The notes beneath the pieces are model-generated. The model was not told the origin of the DNA. It worked only from the letters and a program-made list of their open reading frames with translations, and did not search any database. From positions 9,089 through 18,125 of the forward strand of contig DOZP01000342.1 in NCBI GenBank assembly GCA_003517945.1: DNA of 9,037 bases, read 5' to 3'. The DNA is from Porphyromonadaceae bacterium (GTDB lineage Bacteria > Bacteroidota > Bacteroidia > Bacteroidales > Tannerellaceae). Below, piece by piece: positions 1 to 6,808 of this stretch. The stretch's first letter is position 1, and each line of letters starts with the position of its first letter. Position numbers and translations under genes: made by a program.

Positions 1-105
1 TGAAATAATACCCACCCACACCTGAGCTGAATCAATTTCTTGGCCCAAAGATATAAATTATCATCCGAAAAATTTACATATTACCGAAAAGGATTACTTT
101 AAAAA
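1..105. other. Non-coding stretch at the window edge
   Basis: I see no gene here on either strand. The sequence is AT-rich and holds two of three short CCGAAAA(A/G) copies (starting at 65, 84 and 133). A minus-strand TATCTTTG at 46-53 fits the Bacteroidota -7 consensus TAnnTTTG, but no clear TTTG box lies about 20 bases further upstream on that strand. It might mark the promoter of a gene beyond the window. Confidence 0.4.
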
Positions 106-324
106 TCAATTTTTATTTACTTTTAGTGATTTCCGAAAAAGATTGCGCCTGATTTCGTTTAGTCGCAGAAATCTGCCCATGTTGCGCCTTTCATAAAATG
201 CATTGTTCATGATGTAATACATTTTTCCATTTTCGTCCGACAGCATAAATTGCCAGTCGTCGATGTTTGAATGATTTGTCTTTGTAATTTTAATCGCATA
301 GTTATTTCCTTTATAATTATTTAT
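106..324 (-). pseudogene. Possible remnant or frameshifted small gene downstream of the lipoproteins
   Basis: An open stretch of 72 codons runs from just after an in-frame TAA at 325-327 to a TGA at 106-108. The translation looks protein-like, for example AIKITKTNHSN, DDWQFMLSDENGKMYYIMNN and a basic helical end, RRNMGRFLRLNEIRRNLFRK. The only in-frame ATG is at 246, giving 46 residues. A better-placed ATG at 299, preceded by AAAGGAAATAACT, is in a different frame and gives only a 30-residue peptide. Protein-like sequence therefore continues upstream of any usable start, as expected for a gene truncated at its 5' end or frameshifted near its start. I see no similarity to the two lipoproteins. 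It could also be chance, since the stretch is short. Confidence 0.35.
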
Positions 325-1573
325 TTAATCCGTTATTTTCTATAAAATTAAATCCGATATCAATCGTAATTGTGTCATCCCTGTATTCCGAATAATACCT
401 GAAATAACGTCCATCCGTTTTGATACTTTCGCTTTTTTCTTCTTTCGTAAAAAAATCAACGATCCCTTTCAATTGGTACTGCAAAGGATCATGTTGTATG
501 GCCGGCTTGGCGCCAAGCAGCAGATTGCATAAGTATAACTCTTCCGTGGGAAATAATTTTATCAGCGCGGAGTCCTCTCGCAGAAATTTGAGATGGTTAT
601 AGTCAAGCCATATGCCCGACGAAATATACATCCCATCAGGATCAACTTGATAGGATGGAACAAAATGAATGTAATCGGGAAGAAATAGGATAGAGAATAA
701 AGACCAGTAAAATTCACGATTTAATGGCGAAACCTGACGGATCGGATTTTTCAGTGTAGATATTTTCTTATCCTTGATAAATGAAATATGTGGTATCCGG
801 TGGTCCATGCTGTTTCTGTCCTGATTCGTTGTATAGCATAGTTCTGCCAAAGGCATGATCTGGTCTGCAAGTTTAAATCCGTATACAAGTTGTTCATATA
901 TTCCTTCAGGCATAACGTCTTTACGAAATCTCCCATTCTTATAACCTGTGCTATAAAATGAGTCCGTGTGCTTAATCGAAAAACACATTTCATCTGAAGA
1001 AAAAGTTTGCGGATAATAACAAAGTATTTCGTCTATGGGAGAGATCTTGTCTATAGGCGAATCGGTTTTACGAGTATATATTTCTTGAATGGTGTCATTG
1101 ATGCTATGTAAAATAAGGGTATCCGCGGTGTTGAATTCTATACGTTTTATAATCCAATCTTTTTGGGATGGATCAAAAATACGAAGTTGGTCATTGTAGA
1201 TCTCGTAGACTGTTTGCTGTCCGTAGCAACGTATAATATTGTCTATCCAGCCATATCCGAAAGCCCGGCCGCTATCATTAGTCCATGTTTCCGGACGGGA
1301 AAGTATAGGGGCATTTACCGGATCAGCATATTCATAGAAACCCAAATAGTTTTTACAAAGGTTATCTGCCATAAAACAGTATCCATTCATATTAAGAGGA
1401 ACCGTATCTGCCGGATACCATTTGCCAAGCAGCAATTCTTGATTTTCTGTTGTCAATATTTGATCCAAAGGGATCTTCATCGTTTGTTTATCATGACAGG
1501 AAGTCAAAAAAAACAAGCACGCATAACAAAATACAAGAAGCTTATTGGGGTGACAATCTTTTTTCCAATTCAT
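317..1573 (-). CDS. Lipoprotein, candidate immunity protein 2, paralog of the gene before it, 418 aa
   Basis: This is a tandem paralog of the preceding lipoprotein. Shared segments in the same order are LLLGKWYP, NYLGFYEYADP, the DNIIRCYG block, a YTRKT ending of the first half, LFPTEELYL, TDGRYFRYYS and IDIGFNFIE. From the ATG at 1573 the signal peptide is basic (MNWKK), then hydrophobic, and ends in lipobox LTSC with C26 as the lipidation site. An in-frame TTG at 1582 would add three residues; I prefer the ATG. The start lies inside the end of the upstream gene (32-bp overlap, different frame), so its translation is probably coupled. The paralogs look only moderately similar by eye, so this is an old duplication or a pair collected against related toxins. 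An immunity role is inferred from position. Confidence 0.7.
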   Translation of the reverse strand: MNWKKDCHPNKLLVFCYACLFFLTSCHDKQTMKIPLDQILTTENQELLLGKWYPADTVPLNMNGYCFMADNLCKNYLGFYEYADPVNAPILSRPETWTNDSGRAFGYGWIDNIIRCYGQQTVYEIYNDQLRIFDPSQKDWIIKRIEFNTADTLILHSINDTIQEIYTRKTDSPIDKISPIDEILCYYPQTFSSDEMCFSIKHTDSFYSTGYKNGRFRKDVMPEGIYEQLVYGFKLADQIMPLAELCYTTNQDRNSMDHRIPHISFIKDKKISTLKNPIRQVSPLNREFYWSLFSILFLPDYIHFVPSYQVDPDGMYISSGIWLDYNHLKFLREDSALIKLFPTEELYLCNLLLGAKPAIQHDPLQYQLKGIVDFFTKEEKSESIKTDGRYFRYYSEYRDDTITIDIGFNFIENNGLNK

Positions 1574-2825
1574 TTTTTTCAATCAAGTTAAAACCAATAT
1601 CTAATGTTACAGAAACGCCATCCGACAAATACCGATAAAATCGACCGTCGGTTTCGGCTCGTAAAGTATATTTTCCGGACCTGTAGTCATAGTCCATTAA
1701 TTTGTAAGTCGGATCAAATTCCTGTGTTGCAAGTTTAGATTTCAACATTTGAGTCATTAGATAAAGACATTCTGTCGAAAAAAGTCCAATTTCCGTAGAA
1801 TCACTACGCACAAATTTCCAAAATCCCCAGAGTTGATTTTGGGTATCAGCAGGCAGGTGTTGCGGATCAGTAAGGTTGGGTTTTATATGTGCATAATCCG
1901 GCATGAAAAGCACAGAAAAAAAAGCATGATAAAAGGCCCGTTCCGTCATAGGGACACACCAAAACACTGACTCCAATGTTTTCATTTGTCCATTCATAAT
2001 GAAAGTAATATCCGGTCCATATCCATCTCCAAAAGATTTGTCGGAATAACGATAAAATGCTAACGGAGTCGCCTGATCAGCCTTTTTAAACATGTCTTCT
2101 ATTTGTTCAAACACCCCTTCGCCCAGTTTTCCTGTACAAAACTCGCCACGGTCACTAATACTTAGATATTCTCCGGATCTTTGGATCGAAAACTGCGTAT
2201 AACTTGAATAAGAGGTTTCGGGATATTTGACAATAATCTGGTCTATAAATCGTTTTTTCTTCACTCTTATTGTCTTACGGATATAGGTTTCGGATATGGA
2301 ATCATTTCGGGAGAACAATGTCAATGAATCAGTCGTATGAAATACCATTCGCTGACCGATCCACTTTTTCAAACCGGGTTCATAAATAAACAAACTATCG
2401 TCATACACCCTATAAGGGCTTCGCTTCCCATACGAACGAATGATATTATCCAGCCATCGCGGCCCCTCCGAACCATCATATAATGAAGGTCGTTTATCGA
2501 ATGGAATCCTGTAGGGATATGACAGACTATATCCATTTTCCGGATCCCCGTATTCATAAAAACCCAAATGATTTTCGCATATATTATCATCAAAGAATCT
2601 GTATGCGTTCAGACAAAATTTAAAAAGAAATTCAAATTCTCCCGGCGCCATAACTTGCGGCTCGGAATCTAAAGGATATTCAATACAATACTCACTCTGT
2701 GGATACCATTCGCCAATCAATAGTTGCTGCCTGTTGATTTCAGTCAATGTGCTTTTGTTATACTCAGTTGATGTACATGATATTGCTGTGCATAATACAA
2801 ATACAGTATAAAAAAAAGATTTCAT
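1542..2825 (-). CDS. Lipoprotein, candidate immunity protein 1 of a tandem paralogous pair, 427 aa
   Basis: The N-terminus is a lipoprotein signal peptide with lipobox AISC, so C17 would be lipidated. The residues after it (TSTEYNK) lack the acidic run of Bacteroidota surface-export signals, which favours a periplasm-facing location. The first half (about residues 35-185) begins LLIGEWYP and ends LTLFSRNDSISETYIRK; this resembles the strand pattern of Bacteroidota lipocalin-like domains, by eye only. The second half has alternating strands and a conserved end, TDGRFYRYLSDG followed by LDIGFN. It is homologous along its length to the next gene. It starts 7 bp after the candidate effector. From established T6SS practice, the gene directly after a toxin often encodes its immunity protein; a periplasmic lipoprotein would protect against an envelope-acting toxin. 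It could instead be a second secreted component or an unrelated lipoprotein. Confidence 0.72.
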   Translation of the reverse strand: MKSFFYTVFVLCTAISCTSTEYNKSTLTEINRQQLLIGEWYPQSEYCIEYPLDSEPQVMAPGEFEFLFKFCLNAYRFFDDNICENHLGFYEYGDPENGYSLSYPYRIPFDKRPSLYDGSEGPRWLDNIIRSYGKRSPYRVYDDSLFIYEPGLKKWIGQRMVFHTTDSLTLFSRNDSISETYIRKTIRVKKKRFIDQIIVKYPETSYSSYTQFSIQRSGEYLSISDRGEFCTGKLGEGVFEQIEDMFKKADQATPLAFYRYSDKSFGDGYGPDITFIMNGQMKTLESVFWCVPMTERAFYHAFFSVLFMPDYAHIKPNLTDPQHLPADTQNQLWGFWKFVRSDSTEIGLFSTECLYLMTQMLKSKLATQEFDPTYKLMDYDYRSGKYTLRAETDGRFYRYLSDGVSVTLDIGFNLIEKNELEKRLSPQ

Positions 2826-2832
2826 ATATTTA

Positions 2833-3912
2833 CTATCTTCTTTTATTTAGCCATCCGATACGATCTATCAAGCCCAAATCATGTACTTTTCTTTTCATTT
2901 TTGCTGTGTCCTGTACTTCGCTGAGCATTCGCCGGGTAAATTTCGATAATTCTCCATCTTTCGGATATAGACCGTGGTCTCTTAGAATTTTCGAATTTTC
3001 GGCTTTATCAGTTTTGATATATGAACCATCTTCCGGATGAAATTTTTTAATGTAATCATTGTAGCGGTTCTTCATTTGCCTTTTAAAATCTTCTGTTGTA
3101 TGCTCAAAAGAAGAATGCCCCATCTGATAGAGATATGTTAAATGATGACTGCTATAATCATCTTTAAACCAAAAAAGCACTCCATGACCAACCAATTCAT
3201 GAGCTCCCAATAAATTGATCACATTCCAGATTGTACTATATAATTCTTTATTGTTTTTTGCTAAATCTCCAGTATAAACATAAGCCGTCACAGTTTTAAG
3301 GCCATTATAATATTGATTATTATCATTATAAGCAGCATTTGCATTACTTGCTACATGGCCTTTGGGTGTATTATATCGAGAAATAACACTTTTTTTCCCA
3401 TCTAAATACTTGTAAACAATTATTGAAATGTTACTTTTCAATATAATGGATAAATCGTTTTTAAACTCTAAAGAAACAATATGAGTAAATATTTTAGAGT
3501 ATACTTTAGCATCAAGTACCATGTCTTGAATTGGAATATATTCATCAACCACATTATTAGGTTCTTTATAAACAAATTTCCCCGTTTGCCTCCATATATA
3601 AATCTGCCCCTTTTGCTTTTTATTACTTGAAGGTTTTTTGCAAACAAAATTTCCATTCTCATCATAAACAACATCATCACTTCCAATTTCTTGCAAAGTT
3701 ATTGTCATAGTCTCCTGCTGCGAATAAAATTGGTCTCTATTCATATATCCACGACTACCTTGATTAGGGTAACCCGGATGAGATAATACCATAGGTTGCT
3801 TTTTTGATTGCACATGAAACAAATGTCCGTTTACATCCCATACATGGCCATTAAAAGAACATTTCGCTCCTAATACTTGTTGGAATTCCTCCATTGAAAT
3901 AAGTGTACTCAT
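2833..3912 (-). CDS. Candidate T6SS effector with an HELVGH (HExxxH) metal-site-like motif, 359 aa
   Basis: I do not recognise a named family. There is no signal peptide and no membrane segment, so the protein starts in the cytoplasm, as T6SS cargo does. Residues 18-45 are unusually rich in His (H23, H30, H33, H45). A short internal repeat of the form G-x-FV-x-K-x-P occurs at 87-94 and 111-118. Residues 205-237 lead into GAHELVGHG (236-244): H238, E239 and H243 would be metal ligand or catalytic candidates. H256/H257 or H266 could supply a further ligand. The spacing is HExxxH, one residue longer than the classical zincin HExxH, so metallopeptidase activity is suggested, not shown. The C-terminal 90 residues are basic and helical. 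It lies 6 bp after a tssD and 7 bp before a lipoprotein gene, the layout of a T6SS effector-immunity cassette. The coding sequence is visibly AT-richer than the core genes, as expected for exchanged cargo. Confidence 0.7.
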   Translation of the reverse strand: MSTLISMEEFQQVLGAKCSFNGHVWDVNGHLFHVQSKKQPMVLSHPGYPNQGSRGYMNRDQFYSQQETMTITLQEIGSDDVVYDENGNFVCKKPSSNKKQKGQIYIWRQTGKFVYKEPNNVVDEYIPIQDMVLDAKVYSKIFTHIVSLEFKNDLSIILKSNISIIVYKYLDGKKSVISRYNTPKGHVASNANAAYNDNNQYYNGLKTVTAYVYTGDLAKNNKELYSTIWNVINLLGAHELVGHGVLFWFKDDYSSHHLTYLYQMGHSSFEHTTEDFKRQMKNRYNDYIKKFHPEDGSYIKTDKAENSKILRDHGLYPKDGELSKFTRRMLSEVQDTAKMKRKVHDLGLIDRIGWLNKRR

Positions 3913-3918
3913 AATCTT

Positions 3919-4323
3919 TTATTTATCCGGCCAAAAGTTATCATGTTCCAATCCATTGAGGCTGATTTTTTCTGCGGATATCGTTAATGTAGTCGAGCTT
4001 CCTTTGACAGCATCAATATCTCTTAAAAGATTAATACAATAGGCGTTTTCAAAAATAACACATAGTACGGTAATCCCCAGATCTGTCTGAAATAAAACTG
4101 TCCCTCCTTTTGTCAAGGTAGAGGTCTTCGCCCATTGATACAGATTATCGTCGGCAATATGCGACAATGTAATATTTATTTGTCCACCTTTTATTTCGTG
4201 TTGTGGCTGTCCTTTGTGATCCGTAGGTTGAGCAAGTCCTATTCTGAAATGTTCCACATCATAGTTCTTTCCGTCTAAAATGAACTTAGCATTTATATGC
4301 GCTAATGGCAGTAAATTAAGCAT
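3919..4323 (-). CDS. tssD: TssD (Hcp)-family protein paralog D, 134 aa, directly upstream of the candidate effector
   Basis: This copy is closest in length and layout to a canonical Bacteroidota TssD. It has a strand region up to NYDVEHFRIGLAQPTDHKG, then GGQINITL, FENAYC, an IDAVKGSSTTLTISA strand segment, and the ending GLEHDNFWPDK, matching the EHxNxWP-type C-terminus of the family. It probably forms or decorates the T6SS tube and may chaperone the protein encoded next. The start is the ATG at 4323. The stop is 6 bp before the start of the HExxxH protein, which implies one transcript and probably matched expression. Whether the two proteins bind each other is not visible in the sequence. 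Confidence 0.82.
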   Translation of the reverse strand: MLNLLPLAHINAKFILDGKNYDVEHFRIGLAQPTDHKGQPQHEIKGGQINITLSHIADDNLYQWAKTSTLTKGGTVLFQTDLGITVLCVIFENAYCINLLRDIDAVKGSSTTLTISAEKISLNGLEHDNFWPDK

Positions 4324-4343
4324 ATTTATTCTGTTTTATTAAA

Positions 4344-4766
4344 TTAGACAATCCATTCACTTGCAAAAGTCGTTCCATTTCCGACAATCATATTTTCCGT
4401 CTGAACAACAATGCTTGTTGTTGAGTAACTTGTGCCTTGTTCCGTATATTCAATATCAATTCCGATACACGTGGCATTATTAAAGAATATTTTTTCAAGT
4501 GGAATATTCTCATTATCAACTAAAACAATCACTCCACTACGGTATTTTCTGGACTCCATGGCCCATTCAAGAATATCCATAGGGGGTAGCTGTGGCAGGA
4601 CAATATGTATTGTACCGCCATATACTCTTGTTGAAACTCTTCCTTTTTGATCTACACCTTGCTGAAACGAAAAATTGCATTTTGATATTTCATACCCACT
4701 TTTTATCAGGCTTATGATGTCGGCAGCTTCGCTACCTAACACTAAAAAACTTCTATGTCCAAACAT
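4344..4766 (-). CDS. tssD: TssD (Hcp)-family protein paralog C, 140 aa, first gene of the cargo module
   Basis: This is a divergent TssD/Hcp-family protein. Visible family pieces are the early strand SKCNFSFQQGVDQKGR, GGTIHIVL (against GGxIxLTL in the relatives) and FFNNATC, followed by a Ser/Thr-rich strand pair and an SEW motif close to the end. I chose the ATG at 4766 (MFGHRSF); an in-frame TTG at 4811 would add 15 residues but is a weaker start. The extra segment LGSEAADIISLIK before the barrel is not typical. The gene begins just after the hairpin and is 20 bp upstream of another tssD. Its place at the head of the effector cassette suggests a carrier or adaptor for the effector rather than a bulk tube subunit; this is inferred from position only. 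Confidence 0.75.
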   Translation of the reverse strand: MFGHRSFLVLGSEAADIISLIKSGYEISKCNFSFQQGVDQKGRVSTRVYGGTIHIVLPQLPPMDILEWAMESRKYRSGVIVLVDNENIPLEKIFFNNATCIGIDIEYTEQGTSYSTTSIVVQTENMIVGNGTTFASEWIV

Positions 4767-4826
4767 CTGTTTTCTGTATTTAATTATATATTGCCTGTGC
4801 TTATTGCACAATAAAATTCCAATTAG

Positions 4827-4854
4827 ACAGAAGGCGCCGTCTGGCGCCTTCTGT
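4827..4854 (-). terminator. Perfect 12-bp stem-loop after tssC: probable terminator or attenuator
   Basis: The arms are ACAGAAGGCGCC (4827-4838) and GGCGCCTTCTGT (4843-4854), fully complementary around a 4-base loop. The stem is GC-rich in its loop-proximal half. It sits 36 bp past the tssC stop and about 60 bp before the next start. No clean U-tract follows on the minus strand (CTAATTGGAATTTT), so termination may be partial, letting some transcripts run into the downstream hcp-effector module. The plus-strand flank is no better. Confidence 0.55.
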
Positions 4855-4889
4855 GTTGTAAGTATTTATAGAAAACTAACAAGTGGCGG

Positions 4890-6275
4890 TTACCCTGCTT
4901 GTTGTTCGTAGAGTGTTTCCCAATCCACATCGTCGTCTCCTTTTGTTCCGTCGAGTTTGATGATGAAACTTTTTGCGGGGAAGAACGGAGTGATATGCAG
5001 GTCGAGGAAAATCTGGTCTTTCTGTTTCGGATTGCGTTCGAAACGGGTGATTTTGAATTTCTCGATCAGGCGGTCGGCCCCCTGTATACTGTCGAGGAAC
5101 TTGATGATCTGGATACGCAGGTCTTTTTCTGTTTTGGTGTTCCAGTTTTCGAAGGCGCGACGGTTCAGGAAGTCAATAAGTACTTTTGCAATGTAGTCGA
5201 AGACACGCACAACCGAATAAGTCTGCAATCCGAGGTTGTCGCCGTTGAACAGTGTTTTTGCCGAGAATGCCATCACTTTGCCGTACTCGTTTACCATCGG
5301 GATCAATCCCATCTTTTCCAGTTGTGAGATTTCGCTTTTCTTCAGCGGGAAAGTCACGCCGTCCACTTCATTGATTCCTCCGAATTTCTTACCGGCCGTA
5401 ACCTGCGACATCAGTGTATAGTATACCTTTCCGGCCAGCGCCGCTGCCGGTGAAACATGCAGGTCTTCCTCTTCACCCAGCTCTTTGTATTTGCTTCTTC
5501 CGATCAGCCAGTTGCAGGCCATACAGGTGTTTGCGCGGAATGCATCGCCACCGGTATGGTTTGCCGAGAAAAACATATCCACCACATCATCCGGTTTTTC
5601 CAGATCGAGGAAGTCTGTAAACAGCATCACTTTGTTTTCGTATGCGATCTTGCACCATTTTTCCACAATACTGTTTTTGCCCAGGTGTCCCGGAAGAACC
5701 ATCAACGAATAATTTTCCCTCAGGTCTAACCGGTCATAGTGCTGCTTGAATTCCTGTGCGATAAAGTCGATAAAGCGTGAGTTATCAAGATCCCTTACCT
5801 GCTCCGGAGATGCATTCACGATGGTAATATTTCTCAGTTTGTCGGATTCGGTATTCTTATAGAACAATTGGATCTGGCGGTACGAACGCTCCAGTTCTTT
5901 AACCGTTTCGGCCGCTTCAAGCTGATTTTTCCGAAGTAATTCAGCCGTAAAAGCTTCCTTTTCCCTCGATTTTTCAATCATTTCGGGAATATCCCGGGTG
6001 TTTTTCAACAGATCCAGCCAAAGGGTCAGGGTACGTTTCAACTCTTGACGCTCTTCTTTTTTTGATTCGTCCGAAAGGAAAATCTTTTTACGCGCCTTAC
6101 GTTCCGGGTTCAGGTTCTGAATGTCGGAAATCGCCGATTCAAGAAATGAGAACCCGCCGAATTTTGCCAGCCTGTCTGTCGCAACGGCTAAGGATGCCGT
6201 TTGTGTCTTTTGCGCTAATACCGCTTCCTGTACTTGTTGTTCCACAGCGGCTTTACTTTGAACTTCTTTTGCCAT
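4890..6275 (-). CDS. tssC: TssC, large subunit of the T6SS contractile sheath, 461 aa
   Basis: TssC is the main sheath protein. It interlocks with TssB, and the assembled sheath contracts to fire the tube. Residues 1-60 form an alpha-helical region rich in Gln and Ala that ends in the FGGFSFLESAI segment (39-49). A long charged helical region (about 70-140) follows. The core strands begin around LRNITIVNA (147-155), with LMVLPGHLGKNSIVEKW (191-207) and the FRANTCMACNWLIGRSKY segment (246-263). The C-terminal domain ends with FLDLHITPFFPAKSFIIKLDG (423-443), the usual position of the last sheath strands, then a short acidic tail. The length fits the family. The start is the ATG 20 bp after tssB. 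A hairpin lies 36 bp beyond the stop and probably marks the end of the core operon. Confidence 0.92.
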   Translation of the reverse strand: MAKEVQSKAAVEQQVQEAVLAQKTQTASLAVATDRLAKFGGFSFLESAISDIQNLNPERKARKKIFLSDESKKEERQELKRTLTLWLDLLKNTRDIPEMIEKSREKEAFTAELLRKNQLEAAETVKELERSYRQIQLFYKNTESDKLRNITIVNASPEQVRDLDNSRFIDFIAQEFKQHYDRLDLRENYSLMVLPGHLGKNSIVEKWCKIAYENKVMLFTDFLDLEKPDDVVDMFFSANHTGGDAFRANTCMACNWLIGRSKYKELGEEEDLHVSPAAALAGKVYYTLMSQVTAGKKFGGINEVDGVTFPLKKSEISQLEKMGLIPMVNEYGKVMAFSAKTLFNGDNLGLQTYSVVRVFDYIAKVLIDFLNRRAFENWNTKTEKDLRIQIIKFLDSIQGADRLIEKFKITRFERNPKQKDQIFLDLHITPFFPAKSFIIKLDGTKGDDDVDWETLYEQQAG

Positions 6276-6295
6276 GTTGTTTAAATTTATATGAA

Positions 6296-6766
6296 TTAGC
6301 CTAATACTACTTTTTCCTCATGCGCCTCCAATTCGGCCAGGCAGGCTTCCAGCGCCTGAATAAATGCAGCCCGTGAATCCCCGGCCTGTAATGCCTTCTG
6401 AAGAATCTTGTTGGAGCGCAACTGCTTCATCATCTTGTTGTAAAACTCCTTTTTCTTATCCAGATCCCGTAAGAACGGACTGGTTTGCGTCATGTTCTTC
6501 ACTAAGAAATCCGCCACGTTATGAAACTGAAAATTTTCAATCTTCTCCTGTCCTTCTTCGTCTTCAAACGCAACATTGACGTTGGGCTTGAAATGCGCGA
6601 AGACCTGTTCCGGGGTTTCCAGTTTTTCCACTTTTTCCGGATGCAACGGATCGTCTGCAGTCAGTTTGTCTACTAATAAAGTCCGATTAAAAGGTATATC
6701 GGCAATCGCTTCGGAGGCATCTATTTTTACTTCATTTCCTCCAATTCCATATTCGAACATTCCCAT
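6296..6766 (-). CDS. tssB: TssB, small subunit of the T6SS contractile sheath, 156 aa
   Basis: TssB pairs with TssC to build the contractile sheath around the TssD tube in the cytoplasm. The sequence shows the TssB layout: a short N-terminal strand region, an IPFNRTLLVDKL segment (about residues 24-35), a beta region rich in acidic residues, then FHNVADFLVKNM, and a helical C-terminus with LRDLDKKKEFYNKMMKQLRSN and LEACLAELEAHEE. The length is normal for the family. The sequence differs from proteobacterial TssB, as expected for the Bacteroidota subtype iii system. tssC follows after 20 bp; the TssB-TssC gene order is conserved across T6SS loci and supports both calls. The 42-bp gap upstream is AT-rich, with no promoter motif I trust. 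Confidence 0.9.
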   Translation of the reverse strand: MGMFEYGIGGNEVKIDASEAIADIPFNRTLLVDKLTADDPLHPEKVEKLETPEQVFAHFKPNVNVAFEDEEGQEKIENFQFHNVADFLVKNMTQTSPFLRDLDKKKEFYNKMMKQLRSNKILQKALQAGDSRAAFIQALEACLAELEAHEEKVVLG

Positions 6767-6808
6767 AATTTAATAATTTAAAAAGTTAATAATATGTTAT
6801 GTTTAAAC

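Noticed and set aside
46..53. Minus-strand TATCTTTG matching the Bacteroidota -7 promoter consensus TAnnTTTG
   Set aside because: There is no convincing TTTG -33 box at the right distance and no gene after it within the window. Such a motif is expected by chance in AT-rich DNA of this length.
101..114. AAAAAT-CA-ATTTTT inverted repeat as a terminator
   Set aside because: The stem is only A-T pairs with a two-base loop, too weak to call.
1163..1591. Plus-strand 142-codon open frame opposite the second lipoprotein
   Set aside because: It is antisense to a gene supported by a lipobox and by paralogy, and its translation has no family features.
4899..5327. Plus-strand 142-codon open frame opposite tssC, and shorter ones around it
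   Set aside because: It lies fully antisense to a well-supported sheath gene and has no recognisable protein pattern; it is a shadow frame.
6767..6808. Possible promoter upstream of tssB (TAACTTTT and a GTTTAAAC palindrome)
   Set aside because: The match is imperfect, the upstream box is missing, and the tight packing of the genes suggests read-through from clpV.
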